A DNA stretch of 64,000 nt, from the NCBI GenBank assembly GCA_030536855.1, contig JAUNPK010000001.1, positions 68,965-132,964 on the forward strand, read 5' to 3'. Numbering within the stretch: the stretch's first letter is position 1; every line of letters starts with the position of its first letter. The DNA comes from Eubacteriales bacterium (GTDB lineage: Bacteria > Bacillota > Clostridia > Lachnospirales > Lachnospiraceae). The notes below the pieces were generated by a model. That model had not been told where the DNA came from and searched no databases. It saw only the letters and a list, made by a program, of their open reading frames with translations. A program made the translations under genes and the position numbers. Shown here piece by piece: positions 46,795 to 54,880 of this stretch.

Positions 46795-47607
46795 TTACTG
46801 AAGAAGTGAAAGAACACCCTGTGTCTGCTGATTTGCCTGAGCAAGCATTGACTGACCAGCCTGTGAAAGGATGTTGTTCTTGCTGTACTCAACCATCTCT
46901 TCAGCCATATCTGTATCACGGATACGTGATTCAGCTGACTGAGTATTCTCACTTGTTGTATCCAAGTTGTTAATTGTGTGTTCAAGTCTGTTCTGAACAG
47001 CACCTAAAGCTGAACGCTGTGTAGAAACTTTTGTAATAGCTTCCTGAATAGCTGACATTGCTGCACCTGCAGATGAGAATGAACTTACCTTAAGTCCGCT
47101 TACTCCTAATGAACCTGCATTCATATTGTCAATAGAAAGAACAATACTCTGTCCGCAAAGTGAACCAACCTGAAGGTTCTTTCCTGCGAAACTTCCGTCT
47201 AACAGGTTCATTGTGTTGAACTGTGTTGTAGACTGAATTCTGTTAATCTCTGATGTTAACTGGTCTATCTCTGACTGGATAGCTGTTCTGTCTGTTGATG
47301 TATTAGTATCATTAGCTGCCTGTGTAGCTAACTCATTCATTCTCTGAAGGATTGAATGTGACTCATTAAGAGCACCTTCAGCTACCTGAATAAGTGAAAT
47401 ACCATCCTGTGCATTGTCTGAAGCCTTATTAAGACCTCTGATTTGGCTTCTCATTTTCTCTGAAATTGAAAGTCCGGCTGCATCATCAGCTGCTCTGTTA
47501 ATTCTGTAACCTGATGATAACTTCTCTGTCGCTGTAGAAAGTGACTTTGTAACCCCGCCTAACTGTCTGCTTGTATTCATTGCTGAAAGATTGTGCTGTA
47601 CTACCAT
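46795..47607 (-). CDS. hag: Flagellin 1
   Basis: A 270-residue flagellin with only the conserved D0/D1 domains: N-terminal MVVQHNLSAMNTSRQLGG and SILQRMNELATQAAN (the TLR5-recognised region), C-terminal NNLDTTSENTQSAESRIRDT and ILSQAGQSMLAQANQQ. A short variable centre replaces D2/D3, as in many Firmicutes. It is nearly the same as flagellin 2, with most differences at residues 13-40 and 180-210. AAGGAGGAA precedes the ATG, and its leader of about 150 bases contains several AAGGAT motifs. Exported by the flagellar type III system and polymerised into the filament. Confidence 0.96.
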   Translation of the reverse strand: MVVQHNLSAMNTSRQLGGVTKSLSTATEKLSSGYRINRAADDAAGLSISEKMRSQIRGLNKASDNAQDGISLIQVAEGALNESHSILQRMNELATQAANDTNTSTDRTAIQSEIDQLTSEINRIQSTTQFNTMNLLDGSFAGKNLQVGSLCGQSIVLSIDNMNAGSLGVSGLKVSSFSSAGAAMSAIQEAITKVSTQRSALGAVQNRLEHTINNLDTTSENTQSAESRIRDTDMAEEMVEYSKNNILSQAGQSMLAQANQQTQGVLSLLQ

Positions 47608-47756
47608 AATTAATTCCTCCTTGATTTAGAAAAACATCCTTATTGACTCTTCTTAATGTTTTACTTTTAATTTCCTTTTACTTATTTACTTTTATTTTTA
47701 CTTTATATGTAGTGATGTAATTGATTGGATCCTTGTTTTATCACTTACTGATTTAT

Positions 47757-47782
47757 ATATCGGAGACTTTGTTTATTACTTA
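47757..47782 (-). promoter_or_regulatory. SigD-like promoter of flagellin 1
   Basis: Minus strand: TAAG (47779-47782), 14-base spacer, TCCGATAT (47757-47764). Weaker than the flagellin 2 promoter because of the -35 mismatch and short spacer. It lies 150 bases upstream of the start. Confidence 0.5.
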
Positions 47783-47821
47783 ACCCCTAAAATAATATTT
47801 TTATAAAAATTTTTTTGCACC

Positions 47822-47847
47822 AAAAAAGGATGGTCCTAAGACCATCC
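47822..47847 (-). terminator. Terminator of flagellin gene 2
   Basis: GGATGGTC / GACCATCC with a CTAA/TTAG loop, followed on the minus strand by TTTTTT; 28 bases after the flagellin 2 stop. Confidence 0.85.
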
Positions 47848-47874
47848 CTTTCTGTTTTACAGTAGTAGTTATTA

Positions 47875-48687
47875 TTAACCGAGAAGTGAAAGAACACCCT
47901 GATTTGCCTGATTTGCCTGAGCAAGCATTGACTGACCAGCCTGTGAAAGGATGTTGTTCTTGCTGTACTCAACCATCTCTTCAGCCATATCTGTATCACG
48001 GATACGTGACTCAGCTGACTGAGTATTCTCACTTGTTGTATCAAGGTTATTGATTGTGTGTTCAAGTCTGTTCTGAAGAGCACCAAGTGTAGATCTCTGT
48101 GTAGATACTGCATCAATAGCCTTCTGAATAGCTGACATTGAAGCACCTGCAGATGCAAATGAACTTACCTTAAGAGCATTTACTCCTAATGTAGCTGCAT
48201 TCATGTTGCCGATAGAGATAGCGATCTTCTGTCCGCAAAGTGAACCAACCTGAAGGTTCTTTCCTGTGAAGGTTCCGTCTAACAGGTTCATTGTATTGAA
48301 CTGTGTTGTAGACTGAATTCTGTTAATCTCAGATGTTAACTGATTAATTTCTGCTGAGATAGCAGTTCTATCAGTAGATGTGTTAGTATCATTAGCTGCC
48401 TGTGTAGCTAATTCATTCATTCTCTGAAGGATTGAATGTGTCTCATTAAGAGCACCTTCAGCTACCTGAATAAGTGAAATACCATCCTGAGCGTTATCTG
48501 AAGCCTTATTAAGACCTCTGATCTGACTTCTCATCTTCTCTGAAATTGAAAGACCAGCTGCATCATCACCGGCTCTGTTAATCTTGTAACCTGATGATAA
48601 CTTCTCTGTTGCCTTTGACAGTGAACTCTGTACGGTTCCTAACTGTCTGTTTGTGTTCATTGCTGAAAGATTGTGTTGTACTACCAT
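47875..48687 (-). CDS. hag: Flagellin 2
   Basis: A 270-residue D0/D1-only flagellin, paralogue of flagellin 1 (begins MVVQHNLSAMNTNRQLGT, ends AQANQANQGVLSLLG). It has the stronger SigD-like promoter of the two, and its leader holds a textbook CsrA hairpin plus an AAGGAGGA ribosome site. That makes it likely the major filament protein under FliW-CsrA control, though which copy dominates is inference. Confidence 0.96.
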   Translation of the reverse strand: MVVQHNLSAMNTNRQLGTVQSSLSKATEKLSSGYKINRAGDDAAGLSISEKMRSQIRGLNKASDNAQDGISLIQVAEGALNETHSILQRMNELATQAANDTNTSTDRTAISAEINQLTSEINRIQSTTQFNTMNLLDGTFTGKNLQVGSLCGQKIAISIGNMNAATLGVNALKVSSFASAGASMSAIQKAIDAVSTQRSTLGALQNRLEHTINNLDTTSENTQSAESRIRDTDMAEEMVEYSKNNILSQAGQSMLAQANQANQGVLSLLG

Positions 48688-48694
48688 AATAGTT

Positions 48695-48727
48695 TCCTCC
48701 TTGAATTTCCGGTGGCATCCTTGCCAC
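48695..48727 (-). promoter_or_regulatory. Predicted CsrA-binding sites in the flagellin 2 leader
   Basis: A perfect 6-bp stem GTGGCA / TGCCAC displays the loop AGGA (48712-48727), and the ribosome site AAGGAGGA lies at 48695-48702. Paired GGA sites, one in a hairpin loop and one at the ribosome site, are how CsrA represses hag translation in Bacillus. A second hairpin (AGGAAC/GTTCCT) lies further upstream. Confidence 0.7.
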
Positions 48728-48766
48728 TCTGTATTTTTTTAGGAACTTTCGTTCCTGTTATTTATT

Positions 48767-48793
48767 ATATCGGACCTCAATCCTAAAACTTTA
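48767..48793 (-). promoter_or_regulatory. SigD promoter of flagellin 2
   Basis: Minus strand: TAAAGTTT (48786-48793), 11-base spacer, TCCGATAT (48767-48774). An almost perfect sigma-28 promoter, 80 bases before the start. Confidence 0.85.
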
Positions 48794-48832
48794 GTCCTAA
48801 TATAAACTTTTTTAAAAAACTTAATTACCGGA

Positions 48833-49309
48833 CTATTTCTTCTTATCCATGAACTGCGGCTCCGTACTGAGCTTGTTCATATTCTGATAATAAGTGTTAG
48901 CCATTGTTGCGCTCCTTCTGGCAGTCTGGGTGTCTCTTCTTATCTGCCTGAACTTAGCTTCAACTTTAACCCTGTTTCGGGATTCCTGAGCCTGAACGGT
49001 GGCTCCCATTTCAGTAACATCTTTGATAAGCTGCTTCATCTCAAGGATTTCCGACTTATAATTGTCTCTTCGTTCTTCAAGTTCTTCTCTGACCCTATTA
49101 TATAAAGACTGAAATCCTTCGTCAAGAGCATTAAGCTCATCTATACAGTTTCCTTTAGATTCCATATTATTCTGGAATCCATCCTCATCAAAATCAGAAG
49201 CTGACAGTATCTCATCCTGTTCTACATTAAGTTGTGTAATCTCTTTGAGAATATTCTTCTTCTTACTCAGACTGTCTATCATCATCTGCAGGTAATTATC
49301 TGCCCCCAT
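48833..49309 (-). CDS. Probable FliT-like flagellar chaperone
   Basis: A 158-residue helical protein, start MGADNYLQMM (ATG 49309 behind GGAGGG). Coiled-coil-rich (LNALDEGFQSLYNRVREELE), with a tail ending STEPQFMDKKK. It lies directly after fliS, where FliT-type export chaperones for FliD usually sit. I see no diagnostic motif, so the name rests on position, size and helicity. Confidence 0.6.
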   Translation of the reverse strand: MGADNYLQMMIDSLSKKKNILKEITQLNVEQDEILSASDFDEDGFQNNMESKGNCIDELNALDEGFQSLYNRVREELEERRDNYKSEILEMKQLIKDVTEMGATVQAQESRNRVKVEAKFRQIRRDTQTARRSATMANTYYQNMNKLSTEPQFMDKKK

Positions 49310-49331
49310 GCCGGTTCCCTCCAAATTACTA

Positions 49332-49718
49332 CTACTTAGACTGCTTTGGAGCTTTGTTCATGACTTCTTTCCATGTATCTCTCATGCCCCTTATCTGCTG
49401 GGTTGCCCTCTCCAAAAGCTCCGGATCTTTCTTAATATTAGCCTCTACAAGCAAATCATAAATATAGTCATAAATCTTCTCAAAATCATCCGCTACCGGA
49501 TACTTATGGTTAAGTGTAGCTTTGAATTCTTCTATGATATTTTCCGCCTTAACTATATTAGTATGTACCTTCTGCAAATCATTCTTTTCCATTGCTATTG
49601 CTGCTATATTACAAAATTTGATAGCACCTTCATATAAGAAAAGCGTAAGTTCTGCAGGTGACGCTGTCAATATCTTATTTCTGTTATACTGCTGTGCTAT
49701 ATCCTGATTGTAAGCCAT
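49332..49718 (-). CDS. fliS: Flagellin export chaperone FliS
   Basis: A 128-residue four-helix chaperone that keeps flagellin unfolded for export. Canonical segments: AYNQDIAQQYNRNKILTASP, ELTLFLYEGAIKFCNIA and IYDYIYDLLVEANIKKD. In the usual fliD-fliS order, 55 bases after fliD. In FliW-containing bacteria FliS also supports the flagellin-FliW-CsrA feedback. Confidence 0.96.
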   Translation of the reverse strand: MAYNQDIAQQYNRNKILTASPAELTLFLYEGAIKFCNIAAIAMEKNDLQKVHTNIVKAENIIEEFKATLNHKYPVADDFEKIYDYIYDLLVEANIKKDPELLERATQQIRGMRDTWKEVMNKAPKQSK

Positions 49719-49772
49719 ATCTTAACCTCTTCCCGGGCTGAATGCCTCTAATTGATTTCATCATATTTTTAA

Positions 49773-51905
49773 TTATTGCATCATATTTGATAATGAAGAT
49801 GTCTGAGAATTAAGCTTTGACAATGCAGTTTCCATTGCGGAGAACTTCTTGTAATAGTAATCCTCCCATGTTGTTACCTTATCTTCTGCACTGGAAATCT
49901 TAGTATTGTACTCAGAGTATTGTGTCTTCATCTCTTTATCGTTATATACCGTATAAGCACTGCTGGTTGAAGAACTAGCCATCTTATCTCCAAGGTCGGT
50001 ATAAAGCTTCGTAGTAAGCTGTGAGAAAAATGATATGAAAGCTTCCGGATCTCCTGCAATTGCAGCTCTTAACTTGTCTGCATTTCCTTTTGTAGCAGAA
50101 TCCTCAGAGTCTCCATCAATATGATAAACTCCCTTCTCATTCTCCCCTGATGCAAAATACCCCAGTGTTGAGATACCAAAACTTGATAAAGAATAAGTCT
50201 TATCTTTATACTTATAACTTAAAGCCATATCATTTTTCATTGTATTTATGATACCGCTCAATGTACTATCTTTTCTAAGAAGAGAATCCTTGATTTTAGT
50301 CTCCCACTTCTCTACCTCATCATCTGACATAGCTTCCTTCTCATCATCGGTAAGAGGCTCATATCCCTTTGAGCTGTCTGCATTATATGCCTCTTCCAGA
50401 GATTTGATAAGCTTGTTATATTCTGTAAAGAACTCCTTTACAGAATTATAAATTCCATCCACATCTGTATCTGTTGTAATTGTAACCTCTTCCCCGTTTT
50501 CGGTAAGAGCTGTTGCCTGTATCGTAAGACCATTAATTGAAAAATTATTGGTATTGCTTGTGAATTTAGCTTTATTAAGCTCAATTTCCGCATCTGCACC
50601 GATAATACGAGCAGCTCCCTCTGTATCTGTTCCCATATTTCCGTTCATAGTCTTGGCAAATGCTATCTTCTCATCTATAGCAGCTTCAACATCAGCTTTT
50701 ATGGTTGCATTTTCAGCAGCAACTTCTGTTGTTACGCCTGCCGGTACAGCTGTGTTCTCGTCAAATGTTGTAACTGCTTTACCTGTCTCGGAATCAATTA
50801 CAACCTTATCTTCACTTACAAGCTTACTCATAGTATTATCATAAGTCTTGTAATCTTTGATATTCTTTTCTAACTGATCAATATTGGCTTTATCAGACTC
50901 ATACGCCTTCCTGGTGTCCTCGTCCATTGCTTCTGTATCATATGTTACATTGCCTTCACTGTCAGTTTTTGCATAAGCTGCATACTTTGTTTCAAAATCT
51001 GTCTTTAAATCATTAAGTCTGTTCTCTGTAGCATTAACGTCTACATTTCCATTAACATCCCGGCTCCATGTATCATACTTTGATAACTCTTCCAAGGCTG
51101 ATTTTGCTGCATTATACTCGTTGCCATGTTCTTTCGCTCTATCTGTTTCACTTATCATGGCATCCTTATATGCTCTTTCCTTTATAGCCGTAATTTCATC
51201 ATCTGAATATTCTGCCCATTTCTTGTACTCTGCTGAATCAGTGTTATTCACTGTGTATATGCCAAGTCCTTTAAGCAATTTAAGCCCGTTAGAGTTATTG
51301 GCTACCAGAGAAAAATCATGATCCTTTCCGGAAGTCTTTGAACTTATAAAGAATCTCTGATTGGTATCATCAAAGCTGGCGTTAACTCCTGCATCTTTAA
51401 GCTTCATAACAAACTGATTAACAGTCATATCATCAGTTATCTCTATATTAGTTGTCCTGCCATCAACCGCAATACTTACTTTGCCACCGCTTACGCTGTC
51501 ACCAGCTCCGAATATCTCGGAGAGTTTAGTATCCCCTTTTATGGCAGATGAATCAGCTGAGCTTATACTTGCTCCTGTAAGATAACCTGATGATGCAAGG
51601 GCATTTACCTTTAACTTTTGCGTTCCATTAACAGCAGATGAACTGGCTGTAACCTTTGCAATATTAGAATTGGAAACCGTAGAGGTCTTCAGATTATATG
51701 CACTGGACAATCTGGCTGAAGACAACTTTCCACTGTAGAAACTGTAGATACTTGTATTGGTAGTCTTCCACTTTTCCTGTGTCCATGAAAGCTTAGTCTG
51801 TGCCTTTACTAAATTATCTTTTTTCATTGAATAACTGGAAACAAGTGCTGCTACGAGAGACTCTGTATCCATACCTGAAACCATACCTGATAATCTTATT
51901 GCCAT
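49773..51905 (-). CDS. fliD: Filament cap protein FliD (HAP2)
   Basis: A 710-residue cap protein, longer than the usual 450-550. N-terminus GMVSGMDTESLVAALVSSYS is the conserved FliD start, and the C-terminus KFSAMETALSKLNSQTSSLS is the D0 coiled coil. The extra length is an acidic, alanine-rich helical insertion at about residues 240-420 (DEITAIKERAYKDAM, DVEAAIDEKIAFAK). It starts behind ATAGGAG. Its leader contains two GGA-loop hairpins that may bind CsrA. Required to assemble flagellin at the filament tip. Confidence 0.95.
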   Translation of the reverse strand: MAIRLSGMVSGMDTESLVAALVSSYSMKKDNLVKAQTKLSWTQEKWKTTNTSIYSFYSGKLSSARLSSAYNLKTSTVSNSNIAKVTASSSAVNGTQKLKVNALASSGYLTGASISSADSSAIKGDTKLSEIFGAGDSVSGGKVSIAVDGRTTNIEITDDMTVNQFVMKLKDAGVNASFDDTNQRFFISSKTSGKDHDFSLVANNSNGLKLLKGLGIYTVNNTDSAEYKKWAEYSDDEITAIKERAYKDAMISETDRAKEHGNEYNAAKSALEELSKYDTWSRDVNGNVDVNATENRLNDLKTDFETKYAAYAKTDSEGNVTYDTEAMDEDTRKAYESDKANIDQLEKNIKDYKTYDNTMSKLVSEDKVVIDSETGKAVTTFDENTAVPAGVTTEVAAENATIKADVEAAIDEKIAFAKTMNGNMGTDTEGAARIIGADAEIELNKAKFTSNTNNFSINGLTIQATALTENGEEVTITTDTDVDGIYNSVKEFFTEYNKLIKSLEEAYNADSSKGYEPLTDDEKEAMSDDEVEKWETKIKDSLLRKDSTLSGIINTMKNDMALSYKYKDKTYSLSSFGISTLGYFASGENEKGVYHIDGDSEDSATKGNADKLRAAIAGDPEAFISFFSQLTTKLYTDLGDKMASSSTSSAYTVYNDKEMKTQYSEYNTKISSAEDKVTTWEDYYYKKFSAMETALSKLNSQTSSLSNMMQ

Positions 51906-51911
51906 AAATAA

Positions 51912-51980
51912 CTCCTATCTGTGCAATCCGTTGCACTCCTGTAACATATTAACCGTTACTGCCCGAGCCTCCTTGCCCGG
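51912..51980 (-). promoter_or_regulatory. Predicted CsrA-binding hairpins in the fliD leader
   Basis: Minus strand: hairpin 1 CCGGGC-AAGGAG-GCTCGG (51963-51980, one G-U pair) and hairpin 2 GTGCAA-CGGA-TTGCAC (51921-51936, perfect). Both display GGA in the loop. The ribosome site AGGAG (51912-51916) is a third GGA. This arrangement matches multi-site CsrA targets. Confidence 0.6.
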
Positions 51981-52011
51981 ACCTGCCAAATAAATAAAAT
52001 ACAGATTATAA

Positions 52012-52461
52012 CTAACGTTTCTCATCCACCAGAATGCCTGCCAGTTCCCAGGCCTTTGCAAGCATTTCCAATGCTTTATCTGATGGAATCTCCTTAATTA
52101 CTTCATCGGTATCTTTGTCCTTAATCTTAATAGTAATTCTCTTAGTTGGTTCATTATATCCAAATTCAGCAATAGTGTTGTTGTTAATTACCTTCTGAAT
52201 GTTCTTAAGCTCCTTCATAGAAGCTTCTTTATTTTCCTGCTTCTTTGAATCCCTGCTGCCAGCTTCACTCTGACCACTCTGAGTTGCCTGTCCCACAACC
52301 ACTGCCTGTGAAGAAACTGAAGACTGGTCTGTATCCGGAACCACCTCATTTACGTTCTTTGTTGTAGTTTCTCCCACCTGTGCTGATGGCTTAGCAGCCT
52401 GAACCGTCTGACTTTGATATGCTGATGCACCTGTTATTCCGCTTATTGTTTCAATTCCCAT
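52012..52461 (-). CDS. flaG: Flagellar protein FlaG
   Basis: A 149-residue FlaG-family protein, starting at MGIETISGIT (ATG 52461 behind GGAGGTGG). The low-complexity Ser/Gln/Ala-rich first half is followed by the conserved FlaG core ITIKIKDKDTDEVIKEIPSD and KALEMLAKAWELAG. FlaG influences filament length in other bacteria. It lies before fliD, with a SigD-like promoter and a possible CsrA hairpin over its ribosome site. Confidence 0.9.
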   Translation of the reverse strand: MGIETISGITGASAYQSQTVQAAKPSAQVGETTTKNVNEVVPDTDQSSVSSQAVVVGQATQSGQSEAGSRDSKKQENKEASMKELKNIQKVINNNTIAEFGYNEPTKRITIKIKDKDTDEVIKEIPSDKALEMLAKAWELAGILVDEKR

Positions 52462-52463
52462 AA

Positions 52464-52481
52464 TTCCACCTCCGTGTGAAA
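52464..52481 (-). promoter_or_regulatory. Predicted CsrA hairpin over the flaG ribosome site
   Basis: Minus strand TTTCAC-ACGGAG-GTGGAA: a 6-bp stem (one G-U) with loop ACGGAG. The loop GGAG is the ribosome site itself, so CsrA binding would block initiation directly. Confidence 0.55.
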
Positions 52482-52505
52482 ACATAATTCGTTGATTTTT
52501 AATTC

Positions 52506-52532
52506 CTATCGACAACTATTTCAAAAACTTTA
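52506..52532 (-). promoter_or_regulatory. SigD-like promoter of flaG
   Basis: Minus strand: TAAAGTTT (52525-52532), 11-base spacer, GTCGATAG (52506-52513). Perfect -35, two mismatches in the -10; 45 bases before the gene. Confidence 0.6.
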
Positions 52533-52602
52533 GTCCAAAATAAGATTGTATTTAATTTAATACAATCTTATTACTGATATATTTTTATCCAAGCCATAAA
52601 CA

Positions 52603-52827
52603 CTACTTCTTAAACAGTTTATTGAGTGCCTGTACATCAATATTAGCCGATGCAGCCTCCTTATTTGAGTTCTGAATCTGGACGTACACCTCTTTACGGT
52701 AAATAGGAACAGCTTTTGGTGCCGAAATACCAAGTTTTACCTGATCCCCTTTTATTTCAATAACTGTTACTTCAATATCATCATTTATGACAATGGCTTC
52801 GTCTTTTTTTCTTGATAATGCCAGCAT
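52603..52827 (-). CDS. csrA: Carbon storage/flagellin translation regulator CsrA
   Basis: A 74-residue CsrA starting at [18 protein letters not shown] (ATG 52827). The RNA-binding strands ([19 protein letters not shown]) and the VPIYRKEVY segment are conserved. The C-terminal tail of about 20 residues is longer than in E. coli. It starts 1 base after the fliW stop, so FliW and CsrA are translationally coupled. CsrA represses flagellin translation until FliW is freed by flagellin export. Confidence 0.95.
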   Translation of the reverse strand: MLALSRKKDEAIVINDDIEVTVIEIKGDQVKLGISAPKAVPIYRKEVYVQIQNSNKEAASANIDVQALNKLFKK

Positions 52828-52828
52828 T

Positions 52829-53287
52829 CTACTCACCATCCTTTTCATTAAGAATATCATATATCGGATACTTAACCTGATAATCTGCATTATCAGCAAT
52901 GAGCTGAACGCCCTTAAGTGTATCAGCATTTATTACAATCGGTGCCTTGAGATTAATTGTCATCTTCGTGAGATCTTCCGGTACTGTCAATGCACAGAAC
53001 ACCAACAAATTAGCCTCTTTAATATTCTCTCCCAATGAATTTATAATCTCATCCTCCACAATCGGATCGTAATCTTTAACAATATATTCCGGTTTCATAA
53101 TCGGAAGTGCCAGAGTTGGCTCATCAATTGCCTGAAGCCATATAATTGACGCTTCCTCGCCTTTCTCCACATCAAATATAAGGGTGTATTTCTTCCAATC
53201 CTCAAATCCAATAATTCCTTTATCAAATGTAAGAATTTTCTCATCCCCAACTTCAATTGTTCCAAACCATTTTGTTTCTACCTTCAT
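52829..53287 (-). CDS. fliW: Flagellar assembly factor FliW
   Basis: A 152-residue protein antagonist of CsrA that is itself held by free flagellin. Conserved segments: [38 protein letters not shown] and [20 protein letters not shown]. In the usual flgL-fliW-csrA order, 48 bases after flgL. Confidence 0.96.
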   Translation of the reverse strand: MKVETKWFGTIEVGDEKILTFDKGIIGFEDWKKYTLIFDVEKGEEASIIWLQAIDEPTLALPIMKPEYIVKDYDPIVEDEIINSLGENIKEANLLVFCALTVPEDLTKMTINLKAPIVINADTLKGVQLIADNADYQVKYPIYDILNEKDGE

Positions 53288-53335
53288 GCTGCACCTTCCC
53301 TTTCATATCTTCGTATATGTCTCTTAACTTTCGGA

Positions 53336-54850
53336 TTAACCAAGGAAATCCAGCAAAGTCTGCTGAACCACCTTACTTGCCGCTGTAAGAGCCGCATTAT
53401 AAACAACCTCCGCTGAACTGTAAGTCACCACAACCTCCTCAAGGTCAATATCTTCGTTCTGTGACTTAAGGTCCGTAAAGTTAGTTTTCTGTTCTGTAAG
53501 TCTTGTCTTAGTAAGATTAAGCCTTGTCTCTCTGTTACCAACATCAGCTTTAGCATTAGAAATCTGTTCCTGATAACCCTGCATTTGTCCTACGCCTCGT
53601 TCAAATGCTTTAGTCATCTCATCTTCAGCCAGTTCCTTCTGCTTTGTTAATCCTTCAAGAATATCATTAAGAGCCTTCTGTGAAGTTTCATCAGAGTATT
53701 GCTCTTCCTCAAGCATAGAACTTACCTGTGACATCTGATTCTCAATATCAAGAACATTCTGTACTGCCGTACATAAATCATCTATATTACGTCCCAGATA
53801 TATATTAAATGCTTCATTAGCCTCTGTATTAACTTTCAACTTCTGTGAAAAATTCACATTGTATTCCACATCTTCTTTTACCTTAGTATACACCACACCT
53901 GTGTTATTATCAACGCAGGTGAAATACATTGTTGGGTTAATATCACCTTTAATGAAATTGTCTTTGTCGTAAGTTACTGAAAATGAATCTGTCTTATATA
54001 CATCAGCGTATACGTTACTGCCCAAAAGCAGTTCTCCCGTCTGTGTATTAATTGCTATTTCATTGTCAGCAGGAACATAATTATCATCATCCGTATATGT
54101 TACAGATACAGGATTTCCACCAGCTGTAAGACTGCCTGTGACATTTGCCGTACCATCAGCATTTTTTGTAACTGTTGCAACATTTCCTGCACTGTCTGTA
54201 ATCTTAATTTCCTTATCAGCAGATATGTTACTATATGCAAGCTGCAGTCTGTGTACTGTAGCTACATTTGGCATTGTCCCATGAACATCCATATTCATAA
54301 TATCTTCATTAGAGTACGAATTAGTATAGGCTGTCTTGGTGGAGAGGCTGTCTCTTGTAAAATCCTGAGTTATTGTATAGTCCACATCCTTTGCTGTTTC
54401 ATCAGACTGATACGTCAAAGGTTTATCTGTTGCGTAACCGGTAAAAACATATCTTCCTGCGTAATCCACATCTCCTTCAGCATAAAATGCCTCTCTTAAT
54501 TTATTCAGGCTCTCAGATATGGTATCCCTCTCAGATGAAGAAAAGGAATCTGTAGAACCCTGCACACAATATCTGTATAAATCCGAAACAATACTGTAGC
54601 CTTCATCCAAAGCATCCTCTGTTACAGAAAGCCATGATGAAGCATCCGGAATATTCTTATTAAGGTACTGGGTTACCTGATCCAGGCTGGATCTGAGTCT
54701 TAATGCTCTAATGGCAACTACAGGATCATCTGATGGTTTGTCAATTTTCTTCTGTGTAGATAACTGATTATCTAAAGTATTAATCTGATTCTTATTAGTC
54801 TGAATATTATTCATAGAACTATTAATCATCATCTGGTTAGTAATTCTCAT
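53336..54850 (-). CDS. flgL: Hook-filament junction protein FlgL (HAP3)
   Basis: A 504-residue flagellin-like junction protein, longer than the usual 300. N-terminus MRITNQMMINSSMNNIQTNK and STQKKIDKPSDDPVVAIRAL are diagnostic, and the C-terminus reads VVYNAALTAASKVVQQTLLD. The extra residues form an Ig-like, Thr/Asn-rich insertion (about 190-330). Exported by the flagellar system. It follows the two flgK genes. Confidence 0.95.
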   Translation of the reverse strand: MRITNQMMINSSMNNIQTNKNQINTLDNQLSTQKKIDKPSDDPVVAIRALRLRSSLDQVTQYLNKNIPDASSWLSVTEDALDEGYSIVSDLYRYCVQGSTDSFSSSERDTISESLNKLREAFYAEGDVDYAGRYVFTGYATDKPLTYQSDETAKDVDYTITQDFTRDSLSTKTAYTNSYSNEDIMNMDVHGTMPNVATVHRLQLAYSNISADKEIKITDSAGNVATVTKNADGTANVTGSLTAGGNPVSVTYTDDDNYVPADNEIAINTQTGELLLGSNVYADVYKTDSFSVTYDKDNFIKGDINPTMYFTCVDNNTGVVYTKVKEDVEYNVNFSQKLKVNTEANEAFNIYLGRNIDDLCTAVQNVLDIENQMSQVSSMLEEEQYSDETSQKALNDILEGLTKQKELAEDEMTKAFERGVGQMQGYQEQISNAKADVGNRETRLNLTKTRLTEQKTNFTDLKSQNEDIDLEEVVVTYSSAEVVYNAALTAASKVVQQTLLDFLG

Positions 54851-54880
54851 AAACTGCCACCTTTCTGATCAAACCCCGGA

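Noticed and set aside
48795..48832. AAACTTTTTTAAAAAACTT palindrome between fliT-like and flagellin 2 genes
   Set aside because: All A/T stem with no GC base and overlapping nothing typical of a terminator; probably just AT-rich spacer.
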